From positions 1-12,854 of the forward strand of contig DASPUI010000200.1 in assembly GCA_035622995.1 (NCBI GenBank): a DNA stretch of 12,854 bases. Reading direction: 5' to 3'. Made by a program: the position numbers and the translations under genes. This DNA comes from DASPUI01 sp035622995. Lineage in GTDB: Bacteria > Verrucomicrobiota > Verrucomicrobiia > Chthoniobacterales > UBA10450. Positions 1 to 9,500 of the stretch are shown here, in pieces (within the stretch, counting starts at the first letter, position 1; every line of letters begins with the position of its first letter). Under the pieces are notes generated by a model. It saw only the letters and a list, made by a program, of their open reading frames with translations. It ran no database searches and was not told the DNA's origin.

Positions 1-1177
1 CGTTAATCGCGAAATACTCACCCGGTTGCAACACACACGCCGCAATCAGCGCCATCAACGCGACCATCATTTCGGTTACCATTGCGCCGAAGCCGATATC
101 GCGGATCCGCGATTCGCTTGCCACCATTTTTGGCGTCGTGCCGGACGCGATCAGCGAATGAAATCCGGAAACCGCGCCGCATGCAATCGTGATGCAAACA
201 AACGGAAAGACCGGACCGGCAAATACCAGTCCACTTCCATCGATGAATCGTGAGATCGACGGCATGAGCAGAGTCGGATGCAGGAGAATAACCGCGACCG
301 CCAGCGCAGCGACCGTCCCGAGTTTTAAAAACGTGCTCAAATAATCGCGCGGCGTCAGAAGCATCCAGACGGGCAGGATCGAAGCCGCCAATCCATAAAT
401 CATGATCGCCCACGCCAGCCACTTTTGATCCTGACGAAAGCACGATTCGATCATGGGAAAATGGGCTAAAAACTGTCCGCCCCAAACCGCGAACGTTAGG
501 CCTAACAAACCAAATATTGTAACCGCAGTGACGCTGACTTTTCCACTGCGCAACCCCACTCCCATGATCAACGCAATTGGAATGGTCATTGCAATCGTGA
601 ACACGCCCCACGGACTTTTTGCCAAGGCTTGCACGACCACCAACGCCAGGACTGCGAGCAAAATGATCATGATCGCAAGCACGCTGATCAGCGCAAGGAA
701 GCCAACCCCTGCCCCAATTTCTTCTTTCACCATCTGACCGAGGGTTTTTCCACCGCGCCGGACAGAGGCGAACAAACTAATCATGTCATGCACGGCTCCG
801 CCGAGAGTCGCACCGATCAAAATCCAAAGTGTTCCCGGTAGAAAACCGAACTGTGCCGCCAAGACTGGTCCCACCAGCGGCCCCGGACCGGCAATTGCCG
901 CAAAATGATGACCGAAAACCATCCAGCGGTTTGTCGGCACGAAATCTTTGCCGTCGTTTCTAACTACTGCCGGAGTCGCCCGTTCATCATTGAGAACCAA
1001 TACTTTTGCCGCTAGCCATTTGCTGTAGAAGCGATAGCTGACGGCTGCCGCGCAAAATCCAGCGACCACGATCCATAGAGCGTTAACCGGCTCGCCTCGG
1101 GAAACAGCCAAAAGATAGACCGAAAAAAATCCGAGAATGCTGACCGCAACCCAAAGCAGCTTCTTCCAAGAACTCAT
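1..1177 (-). CDS. cstA: CstA/BtsT-family carbon starvation (pyruvate/peptide) transporter, N-terminal part
   Basis: Integral membrane transporter of the carbon starvation CstA family (PF02554); E. coli members CstA and BtsT are implicated in peptide and pyruvate uptake. The ATG at 1177-1175 opens a frame that stays open to the left edge: 392 residues, a little over half of the usual roughly 700, so the gene is cut by the window and not broken. Seen directly: a first membrane segment at residues 7-24, NALWIVVAG at 32-40, the family hallmark FGHHFAAIAGPGPLVGP at 88-104, GGAVHD at 126-131, PRDYLSTFLK at 276-285, and ACGAVSGFHSLIASGTTPK at 332-350, all collinear with the family. Several hydrophobic segments lie between these motifs. 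The start lies 4 bp after the valS stop on the same strand, so the two are probably cotranscribed. No strong ribosome binding site; GGGT lies 7-10 bases upstream. Whether the substrate is pyruvate or peptides cannot be told from the sequence. Confidence 0.95.
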   Translation of the reverse strand, partial: MSSWKKLLWVAVSILGFFSVYLLAVSRGEPVNALWIVVAGFCAAAVSYRFYSKWLAAKVLVLNDERATPAVVRNDGKDFVPTNRWMVFGHHFAAIAGPGPLVGPVLAAQFGFLPGTLWILIGATLGGAVHDMISLFASVRRGGKTLGQMVKEEIGAGVGFLALISVLAIMIILLAVLALVVVQALAKSPWGVFTIAMTIPIALIMGVGLRSGKVSVTAVTIFGLLGLTFAVWGGQFLAHFPMIESCFRQDQKWLAWAIMIYGLAASILPVWMLLTPRDYLSTFLKLGTVAALAVAVILLHPTLLMPSISRFIDGSGLVFAGPVFPFVCITIACGAVSGFHSLIASGTTPKMVASESRIRDIGFGAMVTEMMVALMALIAACVLQPGEYFAIN

Positions 1178-1181
1178 CGAG

Positions 1182-3848
1182 TTACCCAAGATTCTCGCGT
1201 GCCTTTTTCAGCTTGCCCAACTGTTCGGCAAAGTCTTTCTGGCGTTGCTGGTGTTCTTCTACAATCGCAGTGGGCGCGCGATCGACAAAGTTTTTGTTCG
1301 ACAACTTCTCTTTAACCGTCCGCACTTCTTTCTCGATTTTCGCGATTTCCTTGTCGAGCCGGTCGCGTTCGGTCGCGCGATCAACTTCTGTAATCAGAGT
1401 GATTTCCCCCGCCGCGACTGTTGCGATCGGCATTCCAGCTCCGGTCTCAAATCGAGGATCGACCACGAATTCTGAAGCGTTCAGCAGACGCGCGATTGTT
1501 TCCTTCTCACTCGTTAGCTCCACGGTGCTTGATCGTACGGCGAATTTTGCCTTTTGATTCGATGCGATACGAGCTTCGGCCCGCAAATTTCTACCGGCCT
1601 GTACCATCTGATAAATCGCGCCCAGCGTAATGCGCCGCTTGTCCCCGGGATCGACATCGGCCTTTTTGGGCGCTGGTTCGAATTGAATCGAATCTCTGCC
1701 GAAACCGAACATCGACCAAAGTTCCTCGGTCAGATGCGGCATGAACGGATGCAGCAAACGCAGGACAGCTGAAAAAACGAAATCCATTACCGCGAGCGCC
1801 GATTTCTTTTTCGTTGCGCTCGTCGCAAAAATATCGGTTTTAGCGGCTTCGACATACCAGTCACAAAAGTCGCTCCAGACAAAATCGTACAACTGCTGTG
1901 CGACGATATTGAATTGATATTCGCGATAAGCTGCTTCAACCGCGTCGATTGTTTCGTTCAGTCTCGCCAGAACTTCGACCGCAAAGATGGACAGCTTTTC
2001 CGGATTGATTTTCTGGCCCGCATCGCTGGGCCCATGCATTTGCCGGAAACGCGCGGCGTTCCAGAGTTTGGTCGCAAAATTGCGGCCTTCTTCGATTTGT
2101 TTCTCGTCGAAACGAATATCTTGTCCGCTCGGAGCGATCCGCATTAGACCGAACCGCAAGCCGTCGGCGCCATATTTATCGATCAACTCGAGCGGATCGG
2201 GCGAATTGCCTAACGACTTCGACATTTTCCGGCCGCGATGATCGCGAATAATGCCGGTGAAGAAGACGTCGTGAAACGGAATGTTGTCCTCGACCCGCTC
2301 CGTTTGCCCCGGCCTGAACTCCAGTCCGGCAATGATCATTCGCGCAACCCAGAAAAAAATAATGTCCGGCCCGGTCACGAGAACGCTTGTCGGATAAAAT
2401 TTTGCGCGCGTCTCAGCGTCCATCGTTTCGTACGCCCATAGCCACGATGAAAACCACGTGTCGAGCGTGTCTGGGTCTTGTGTCCAACCTTCGCCCGGCG
2501 AGCGGATTTGAACCCGCACTTCAACAGAATAAGCGTCATCAAGATTTGCCGGATGCTTGCCTCCCTTCGAGATGTCGGGATTTCGATGTCTGTACCATGC
2601 TGGAATCCGGTGTCCCCACCAAACCTGGCGGCTGATGCACCAGTCCTGAATATTTTCGAGCCATCGCGCGTAAACCTTCTCCCAATGCGCGGGGAAAAAC
2701 CGAATAAAATGTTCCTGAACAGCCGCAAGCGCTTCCTTCGTTTTTGGATAGCGCAAAAACCATTGTTCGCTCAGTCGCGGCTCGATCGGGACGTCGCTAC
2801 GATCGCTGAAGCCGACGTTGTTTTCGTACGGCTCGGTTTTTGAAAGGAGTTGCCGATCTTGCAACAGCTCGGCCGCTTTCTTGCGCGCTTCGAAGCGATC
2901 AAGACCGTGTAACTCCGGCACCACGTGACAATTTATTTTTCCCTCCTGCGTCAAAACATCAACAACCGGCAACCGGTGCCGTTGACCGACCTCGAAATCG
3001 ACTTTGTCGTGCGCCGGGGTGACTTTCAGTACTCCGGTACCAAATTCTGGATCGATCACATCATCGGCCACAATCGGAATTTCTTCACGCGCGAGAGGTC
3101 GCCAGACGTGTTTGCCAACGAGATCGCGATAACGCTTGTCGTCAGGGTGAACGGCCACCCCGGTATCCGCCATGATTGTTTCCGGCCGCGTAGTTGCGAC
3201 TTCAAGAAATTTTCCGGGCGCCTCGACAATTTCGTAGCGGACGTAGTAGAGATTTCCGCGCTGCGGCTTGTTGATCACTTCTTCATCGGATAAAGCAGTC
3301 TGGGCCGCCGGGTCCCAGTTGATCATCCGCCGGCCGCGATAGATCAGCCCTTTTTTATAAAGATCGACGAAAACTTCTGTCACGGCGCGCGCGTAACTTT
3401 CGTCCATCGTGTAGCGTTGGCGCGACCAGTCGCACGAACAGCCGAGGCGCTTTAGCTGCTGAATGATGATCCCGCCGTGTTTGTCCTGCCATTCCAGCAC
3501 GCGATTTAGAAACTTCTCGCGACCGAGATCGTGGCGTGACACGCCTTCGTTTTTGCGCAGCCATTTTTCAACCGCAGTCTGGGTGCCGATTCCAGCGTGA
3601 TCCATTCCTGGCAGCCACAGAACTTCAAAACCCTGCGCTCGCGCGCGGCGGGCGAGGATATCCTGGATCGTGTTGTTCAGCACATGACCGAGCGTCAGCA
3701 CACCGGTGATATTGGGCGGTGGCATCACGATCGAGAATGGCGGCTTCGACGATTTCGGATCTGCCTCGAAATCGCGGCGCTCGATCCAGCGCTGATACCA
3801 TTTCGGTTCAACCGATTTCGGATCGTATGTTTTTGAAAGCTCAGCCAT
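1182..3848 (-). CDS. valS: Valyl-tRNA synthetase (ValRS)
   Basis: Cytoplasmic class I aminoacyl-tRNA synthetase that charges tRNA-Val with valine; 888 residues, a normal length for bacterial ValRS. Domains in order: Rossmann core with PPPNITG at 43-49 and the HIGH-equivalent TLGH at 52-55; CP1 editing domain with TTRPET at 219-224 and GTGVLKVTPAHD at 270-281, which hydrolyses mischarged Thr-tRNA; the second half of the core with KMSKS at 541-545; a helical anticodon-binding domain; and a C-terminal coiled coil from about 823 to 888, rich in Lys and Glu, the ValRS tRNA-binding arm. The first His of HIGH is Thr here. The start is ATG at 3848, whose N-terminal MAELSKTYDP fits the family; no clear Shine-Dalgarno site precedes it. 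It is the first gene of a minus-strand pair with cstA (4-bp gap) and is divergent from murI. Confidence 0.98.
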   Translation of the reverse strand: MAELSKTYDPKSVEPKWYQRWIERRDFEADPKSSKPPFSIVMPPPNITGVLTLGHVLNNTIQDILARRARAQGFEVLWLPGMDHAGIGTQTAVEKWLRKNEGVSRHDLGREKFLNRVLEWQDKHGGIIIQQLKRLGCSCDWSRQRYTMDESYARAVTEVFVDLYKKGLIYRGRRMINWDPAAQTALSDEEVINKPQRGNLYYVRYEIVEAPGKFLEVATTRPETIMADTGVAVHPDDKRYRDLVGKHVWRPLAREEIPIVADDVIDPEFGTGVLKVTPAHDKVDFEVGQRHRLPVVDVLTQEGKINCHVVPELHGLDRFEARKKAAELLQDRQLLSKTEPYENNVGFSDRSDVPIEPRLSEQWFLRYPKTKEALAAVQEHFIRFFPAHWEKVYARWLENIQDWCISRQVWWGHRIPAWYRHRNPDISKGGKHPANLDDAYSVEVRVQIRSPGEGWTQDPDTLDTWFSSWLWAYETMDAETRAKFYPTSVLVTGPDIIFFWVARMIIAGLEFRPGQTERVEDNIPFHDVFFTGIIRDHRGRKMSKSLGNSPDPLELIDKYGADGLRFGLMRIAPSGQDIRFDEKQIEEGRNFATKLWNAARFRQMHGPSDAGQKINPEKLSIFAVEVLARLNETIDAVEAAYREYQFNIVAQQLYDFVWSDFCDWYVEAAKTDIFATSATKKKSALAVMDFVFSAVLRLLHPFMPHLTEELWSMFGFGRDSIQFEPAPKKADVDPGDKRRITLGAIYQMVQAGRNLRAEARIASNQKAKFAVRSSTVELTSEKETIARLLNASEFVVDPRFETGAGMPIATVAAGEITLITEVDRATERDRLDKEIAKIEKEVRTVKEKLSNKNFVDRAPTAIVEEHQQRQKDFAEQLGKLKKARENLG

Positions 3849-3918
3849 TGCCGTTCAATCATCCGAAGCCGGAGCGTGTTTGCAAAATGAAAAGCGAACC
3901 GGCAGTCTTGCGGCTGGC
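3849..3918. other. Short divergent spacer between valS and murI
   Basis: This 70-bp stretch separates the valS ATG (minus strand) from the preferred murI ATG at 3919; if murI starts at the TTG at 3880 it shrinks to 31 bp. GGAG at 3871-3874 lies five bases before that TTG and is the only Shine-Dalgarno-like element here. I see no convincing sigma-70 promoter in either direction, so promoters probably overlap the 5' coding ends. Confidence 0.5.
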
Positions 3919-4722
3919 ATGAACGATTTGCAACCAATCGGAGTTTTCGATTCGGGCATCGGCGGCCTGACAGTGGTAAAAGCGCTGCGCGAGCTGTTGC
4001 CCAAGGAGGACATTTTTTACCTGGGCGACACCGCGCGCGTGCCTTACGGCAACAAGAGCGCGGAAACGGTCGAACGTTACAGCCTCGAGCTTGCCGGGAT
4101 GCTTCTGCGCGAGAAGGCAAAAGTCATCGTGGTCGCCTGCAATACGGTCTCGTCCGTCGCCATTCCCAAATTGCGGGCAAACGTGATGATTCCGGTCATT
4201 GGCGTGATCGAACCAGGGGCGCAAGCGGCCATTGCCATCACCCGAAATCGTCATGTCGGAGTAATCGGAACCCGCGCAACAATCCGGAGCGGCGCCTACG
4301 AGAACGCGCTGCGCGCTCTCAATGTTCACGTTCGCGTCAGCAGTCAGGCGTGCCCGCTACTTGTGCCGCTCATTGAAGAAGGATTACTCGATGACAACCT
4401 TACCGATCAAGCAATCGCCCGTTATCTCGATCCCATGATTGCGGGCGGGATCGACACCCTGGTTCTTGGTTGCACTCATTATCCCTTGCTCTCGCCCGCC
4501 ATCGCCCGCTCGTTAGGCAAGAATGTGCAGCTGGTCGATTCCGCGCGAAACTGCGCCACGGCCGTGCGCAACTTGCTCGATCGACAATCGCTTCGCGCGC
4601 CGGGCAACCGCCCGGGCGAATTGCGCGTGGCGCTGACGGACGCGGCCGACAATTTCCTCAACGTCGCCCGCGACGCTTTACAGTTGGAGATCGGCGCCGT
4701 CGAGTTGCGCGAATTGTCATAG
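3919..4722 (+). CDS. murI: Glutamate racemase
   Basis: Cytoplasmic cofactor-independent racemase that converts L-glutamate to D-glutamate for peptidoglycan stem peptides. From the ATG at 3919 the protein has 267 residues, within the usual 255-285. Seen directly: PIGVFDSGIGGLTV near the N-terminus with the substrate-binding Asp-Ser, YLGDTARVPYG, the first catalytic cysteine in VVACNT (Cys74) and the second in GCTHYPLL (Cys185), the pair needed for two-base racemisation. The start is uncertain. An in-frame TTG at 3880 would add 13 residues and has GGAG five bases upstream, but the ATG gives an N-terminus (MNDLQPIGVFDSG) much closer to known racemases. The 3' end overlaps the convergent YjbR-family gene by 65 bp. 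Divergent from valS. Confidence 0.96.
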   Translation: MNDLQPIGVFDSGIGGLTVVKALRELLPKEDIFYLGDTARVPYGNKSAETVERYSLELAGMLLREKAKVIVVACNTVSSVAIPKLRANVMIPVIGVIEPGAQAAIAITRNRHVGVIGTRATIRSGAYENALRALNVHVRVSSQACPLLVPLIEEGLLDDNLTDQAIARYLDPMIAGGIDTLVLGCTHYPLLSPAIARSLGKNVQLVDSARNCATAVRNLLDRQSLRAPGNRPGELRVALTDAADNFLNVARDALQLEIGAVELRELS

Positions 4723-5050
4723 ATTTGGGCAAGCGTTTGAAAACCAAGTCGTAAGAGTGATCGATCATTTCGCGCAGTTCGCCATCGGGAATCCCGTTGT
4801 CAATCTCAACGGTGTTCCAGTGCTTTTTGTTCATGTGATAACCCGGGCGGACCTGCTCATAGCGATCACGCAATTCGAGTGCGAGATCGGGATCGCATTT
4901 TAGATTCACTCTCGCTGGAACTTCATAGAGCGACGCGAGCGCAAACATTTTGCCACCAACCTTAAATACGAGCACGTCCTCGCCGAACGGCGTGTCTTCG
5001 GCGGCGCCCGACTTCGTCAGGCAATATTTTCGAAAATCGGCCAGATCCAT
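4658..5050 (-). CDS. MmcQ/YjbR family protein (DUF, PF04237)
   Basis: Small cytoplasmic protein of the YjbR/MmcQ family. The fold resembles a double-wing DNA-binding domain, but the cellular role of the family is unsettled. From ATG 5050 it has 130 residues; E. coli YjbR has about 118. Family features seen: TPFGEDVLVFKVGGKMFAL from residue 20, VNLKCDP at about 48-54, GYHMNKKHWNTV at 70-81 and DHSYDLVFKRLPK at 97-109. The domain ends at residue 109; the remaining 21 residues, rich in arginine, lie entirely in the 65 bp that overlap the 3' end of murI. An in-frame GTG at 5092 would give 144 residues and start 8 bp after the glyS stop, but the extra N-terminal residues do not look like family sequence. 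Same strand as glyS and probably cotranscribed with it. Confidence 0.9.
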   Translation of the reverse strand: MDLADFRKYCLTKSGAAEDTPFGEDVLVFKVGGKMFALASLYEVPARVNLKCDPDLALELRDRYEQVRPGYHMNKKHWNTVEIDNGIPDGELREMIDHSYDLVFKRLPKSMTIRATRRRRSPTVKRRGRR

Positions 5051-5100
5051 TTTTCGACACGTTCTCGAGCAAGTCTCTTCACTTTTTTCCACCGGTTCGG

Positions 5101-6465
5101 CTACGCAATTCGCGCGGTCAGCAGTTGTGTTAACTCCGAAATTTTTACCCGTTCCTGCTTCATTGAATCGCGCTCACGCAGCGTCACGGTATCGCGCAGG
5201 ACCGCATCTTTTTCGCCAAGCGTCTCGAAATCAACCGTCACGCCGAATGGCGTGCCAATTTCATCCTGCCGCCGGTAGCGACGACCAATTGCACCGCTTT
5301 CGTCATAAAAAACAAACATATGGGGCCGCAAAAGCGAGATGATCTCTTTTGCTTTTGCGACCAGCGGTTCTTTGTTTTTCAAAAGTGGAAACACCGCGCA
5401 TTTGATCGGCGCCATTCGCGGATGAAAACGAAGCACGGTGCGCGTTTCCATTTTGCCTTTCTCATCGGGCGCTTCGTCTTCGGTATACGCTTCGCAAATC
5501 AACGCGAGCACCGTTCGATCGACGCCCGCGCTCGGCTCGACCACGTGCGGAACAAATTTCTGTTTGGTTTCATCGTCGAAATATTCGAGTGATTTGCCGC
5601 TCGCTTTTTGATGCTGCGACAAATCGTAGTCAGTTCGGTAAGCCACGCCTTCCAATTCCTGCCGCCCGAACGGAAAATCGTATTCGATGTCGTAAGTTCC
5701 TTTGGAATAAAACGCCCGATCGGCGTCCGAAACATTGAGCACATGCAGCTTTGCTCGCGCGATCCCAATGTTCTCGTAAAATTTTAAGCGCTCTTCCTTC
5801 CAATATTCGAGCAGCCTCATCCCCTCTTCTGGCCGGCAAAAATATTCGAGTTCCATCTGCTCGAATTCGCGCGAACGAAAAGTGAAATTGCGCGGATTGA
5901 TTTCGTTGCGAAACGCTTTGCCGATCTGGGCGACGCCGAATGGCAATTTCTTGCGTGAAGTTTCAAGGACATTTTTGAACTGAACAAAGATCGCCTGCGC
6001 CGTTTCAGGTCGCAGATAGGTCACGCTCGATTCGTCTTCGGTCGCGCCGACGTAGGTCTTGAACATCAAATTAAACGATCGTGGCTCGGTTAAATCCTTG
6101 CCTCCGCAGACCGGACATTGCTGTTCTCCCTTCTTGTTAAGAATTTGATCAGCGCGCAAACGCGCCTTGCACGATCGACAATCGACCATCGGGTCCGTGA
6201 ACGTGTCTTCATGGCCGCTCGCTTTCCAAACAGCGCGGTTCATTAGGATTGAACCATCAAGACCAACGACATCGTCGCGTTCGTGCACCATGACGCGCCA
6301 CCAGTAATTTTTCAGATTGCGCTTCAGTTCGACGCCTAACGGGCCGTAGTCCCAAAGCCCGTTCAGACCGCCATAGATCTCGCTCGATTGGAAAATAAAG
6401 CCGCGCCGCTTGCACAAGCTGACGATTTTTTCCATTCGCTGATTATCGATTTTTTCCCCGGCCAT
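5101..6465 (-). CDS. glyS: Glycyl-tRNA synthetase, dimeric class II type
   Basis: Charges tRNA-Gly with glycine. This is the single-chain alpha2 type, not the two-subunit GlyQ/GlyS enzyme of E. coli. From the ATG at 6465 it has 454 residues, normal for the family. Seen: GFIFQSSEIYGGLNGLWDYG near the N-terminus (class II motif 1 region); a zinc-binding insertion with cysteines 96, 99, 117 and 120 (CRSC...CPVC); motif 2 FRNEINPRN at 185-193 followed by FTFRSREFEQMELEYF; motif 3 GVDRTVLAL at 314-322; and an anticodon-binding domain from about 352 to the end. The frame stays open upstream to a TTG at 6573, but those residues are atypical, so the ATG MAGEKIDNQ start is preferred; MEKIVSLCKRRGF at 6435 is the alternative. 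No clear Shine-Dalgarno site. The downstream YjbR-family gene is on the same strand. Confidence 0.96.
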   Translation of the reverse strand: MAGEKIDNQRMEKIVSLCKRRGFIFQSSEIYGGLNGLWDYGPLGVELKRNLKNYWWRVMVHERDDVVGLDGSILMNRAVWKASGHEDTFTDPMVDCRSCKARLRADQILNKKGEQQCPVCGGKDLTEPRSFNLMFKTYVGATEDESSVTYLRPETAQAIFVQFKNVLETSRKKLPFGVAQIGKAFRNEINPRNFTFRSREFEQMELEYFCRPEEGMRLLEYWKEERLKFYENIGIARAKLHVLNVSDADRAFYSKGTYDIEYDFPFGRQELEGVAYRTDYDLSQHQKASGKSLEYFDDETKQKFVPHVVEPSAGVDRTVLALICEAYTEDEAPDEKGKMETRTVLRFHPRMAPIKCAVFPLLKNKEPLVAKAKEIISLLRPHMFVFYDESGAIGRRYRRQDEIGTPFGVTVDFETLGEKDAVLRDTVTLRERDSMKQERVKISELTQLLTARIA

Positions 6466-6573
6466 CGGATACAAGTGAGACGTGGTCTCGCATTTAGCAA
6501 ATCGTTTGGAATCACTGGATTTATATCGCTTTTTAGCCGCAAGTCTGCCTATTGTTTCGCCCCATATTCGCAA
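6466..6573. promoter_or_regulatory. Divergent intergenic region glyS / exported amylase
   Basis: These 108 bp must carry the control signals for glyS (leftward) and for the amylase/phosphoesterase pair (rightward). The stretch is AT-richer than its surroundings, with GATTTATATCGC near 6520-6531. A short perfect inverted repeat GAGAC-GTG-GTCTC lies at 6477-6489, just upstream of the glyS start. I could not pair any -35 and -10 hexamers at proper spacing with confidence, and neither start has a clear Shine-Dalgarno site. The promoter function is inferred from gene layout alone. Confidence 0.45.
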
Positions 6574-9500
6574 ATGGGGCTGCGCACGACGGTCATTCTT
6601 CTCGCGGCGGTAGTTTTCTTGCTACGGCCGGTTTGTGCCCAGGTAACAGAAGCGGGCGGCGTCGCGGCGTTCGAGGCAGAAAATTTCGTGGCGAACAATT
6701 CGCCGCGGACTCCCGTCGGCAGCATCGCGCATAGCTGGACGCTCGGAAACGCGACCACTGGCTACAGCGGCAGCGGCTACATGGAGGCCACGCCAAATGT
6801 TGGTCCACCGGGCGGTAACGCAGATAACAACAGCCCGGAGCTGCAATTTACGGTCAATTTCACCAGTACCGGCACGCATTACATCTGGATGCGCGGTTAT
6901 GCGCCGACCAGCAGTGACGATTCAATGTGGGTCGGAATCGACGGCGCGAACAGCGTCGCCTGTACGCTAAATCAATACAACGTCTGGCAATGGAGCAATG
7001 CGCCGCAGGGCTCGTCTAATGCGCCAACCATTCCGGTCGCGACAACTGGTAATCACACCGTGAGTCTCTGGATGCGCGAGGACGGACTCAAGATTGATGA
7101 AGTGATCCTGACGACGGACTCAACATTTTCACCGACCGTTGGAAACGTCTGGCACATACCGATTAACGCTGAACCGGCCGGAGTCACGAGCATGCGCTCG
7201 CCGTTCACTGTGAACGCCGGGAACGACGTGACGATTTGGAGCGGCAATCAATATCAAGGCGGTGGCGGTCAGGGCAATCAACTCACGACCGGCAGCACCG
7301 TCTTTTACAAAAAGAGCACTGATGCGACCTGGCAAAGCGTTGCAATGAGTTTCAACAGCGCGACCGGCAACAACAAATATTACAACGCGACGATTCCGGG
7401 AGCGACGTTCGCGGCGGGCGACACAATTCAGTATTACCTCAAGATTCCGTATAGCGATCATTTGCCAACATTTGTCTACGGAACCGACACCCAATCGAAC
7501 GGCACTGAAATCGAATCCATCGCTCAAGCCGCGCCCTTCACCTTCGTGGTGCAGGATTTTGCTTACTGGCAGAGCCAAAACATCTACCAAATTATTACCG
7601 ATCGATTCTTCGATGGCGACCCGTCGAACAACAATGCCGACGGAACCTACGACCCTGCGGCCGGTAGCTCAGTCCACGGCGGCGACTTCAAGGGCATCCA
7701 GCAAAAACTCGATTACATCAAGTCGTTAGGCGCGACCGCGATTTGGATTTCGCCGGTGGTGAAGAACACCGCGGGCCAATATCACGGTTATTCGGGATGG
7801 GATTTTTACAATGTTGATCCGCACTGGGGCACACTAACCGATTTGCAAAATCTGGTGAACGCGGCACACGCACGCGGAATACAGGTCATTGACGACATCG
7901 TGCTCAATCACGGCGGCGACCTGATTTACAGCACCGACTCCGGGTATCCAAATTTCCTCTACCCGCCCGCCGGCTATCACATGTCGTTTCGAGGTTCGCA
8001 GCAATACCCGCCGCCGTTTGACCTGAACGCAACCAACCCAACGATCGAGTCGCTCTTTCACAACAACGGTTACGTCCAAAACTTTAACGACGCTACCCAG
8101 GTGGTGGACGGCGAACTGCGCGGCCTCGACGATTTGAAGACGGAAACAAGCTACGTTCGGACGAGTTTCGCCGCGATTTACAAATATTGGATCGATAACG
8201 CCGGCTTTGACGCTTTCCGGATCGATACCACCAAGCATGTCGACCATGGCTGTTGGCAATATTGGTGTCCGCAGCTTCACGCGGAAGCGGTCTCGTTAGG
8301 CAAACCGAACTTCTTCATGTTTGGCGAAGTGGAGGACGGCGCAGACGCGGACTGCGGGGCTTACACCGGAATCAAGGATGGCGGCGACTACGAGCAGGAT
8401 TCCCTGGTCGATTATCCCCTCTACTTCATGGTCAACGGCGTATTTGCGCAGGCCAATTCCAATACCCAGCAGATTGAAAGTCATTACAACGCAATTCCAA
8501 CCTATTACGATACGCCGGCCCAGATGCGCCTGGTGACATTTCTCGATAATCACGATCACCCACGCTTTTTGAATTCCAGCAACGCGAACAACAATGTGGC
8601 GCGATTGAATGTCGCTCTGGCATTTCTGTATACCGCCCGCGGCATCCCATGTCTTTATTACGGCACGGAACAGGGATTCAACGGCGGTAGCGACCCGAAC
8701 AACCGGGAAGACATGTTCGCCGGTGGTTGGGAGCCGGACGCGGCGTCCGTCGGCGACAATTTCAACATGACTCATCCGATTTTCCAATACGTTGCCAAAC
8801 TGAACAATTTCCGACGGCTGTACCCGGCGATGTCGTTAGGCACGCACGTAAATCAGTGGAACAATCCGAACGGTCCAGGCTTGTTCGCGTACGCCCGGCG
8901 GCTTGGTTCGCAGGAGGTTTTTGTGGTCTTCAACACGGCCGGTTCAGCCCAGACTTTGCCGGCGAGGTCCACCATCTATCCTGCGGGGACCACGCTGATT
9001 AATCTTTTAAACCCGAGTGAGTCGATCACAACAATCGCCGGACCGCAGATTCCGTCAGTCGGCGTTCCAGGAACGACCGCGAAAATCTTCATTGCGCAAT
9101 CGATGTTGCAATCGCTCGATCCGGTCATAACCGCGATCACGCCTGCGCACGATGCCGGCAACGTCAACACGTCCGTTCCGGTCGTTATCACATTCAGCGA
9201 CGCCATGGACGCGGCCAGTGTGCAGGCCGCGTTCCGCACAACTCCTGCCACGAGCGGGACCTTCGCCTGGTCGTCCGACAGCAAAGTTCTAACCTATACG
9301 CCAAACGATCCGGGCTGGCCTGGTTTGACACTGATCACGATCGATATTGCGCCAACTGCGAAAAGCGCGACCTCCGGCAAAACGTTTTATGCCGGGTTCG
9401 AAGCACGATTTACAACTGCGGCTTCAAGTTTTGCCGATACCATTCCGCCAACATCGGCGATCAATTCGCCTAACGATGGAAGCACGCTCCAAGGTCAGGC

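Noticed and set aside
18..611. Minus-strand open frame of 197 codons within cstA
   Set aside because: It is out of frame with the clear CstA translation, which is continuous from 1177 to the edge, and its protein shows no family features.
6477..6489. Inverted repeat GAGAC-GTG-GTCTC as a terminator or operator
   Set aside because: The arms are only 5 bp, there is no T-run, and such repeats arise often by chance; it is mentioned only as part of the intergenic region.
6388..6573. Upstream extension of the amylase frame by 62 codons
   Set aside because: It would begin with TTG inside glyS and bury the signal peptide that starts at the ATG at 6574.
6466..6573. N-terminal extension of glyS from a TTG at 6573
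   Set aside because: The extra 36 residues do not resemble glycyl-tRNA synthetases, and the ATG at 6465 gives the usual N-terminus.
7129..9284. Several antisense open frames of 70-160 codons across the amylase gene
   Set aside because: They are shadows of a strongly supported GH13 gene, with low-complexity translations and no recognisable domain.
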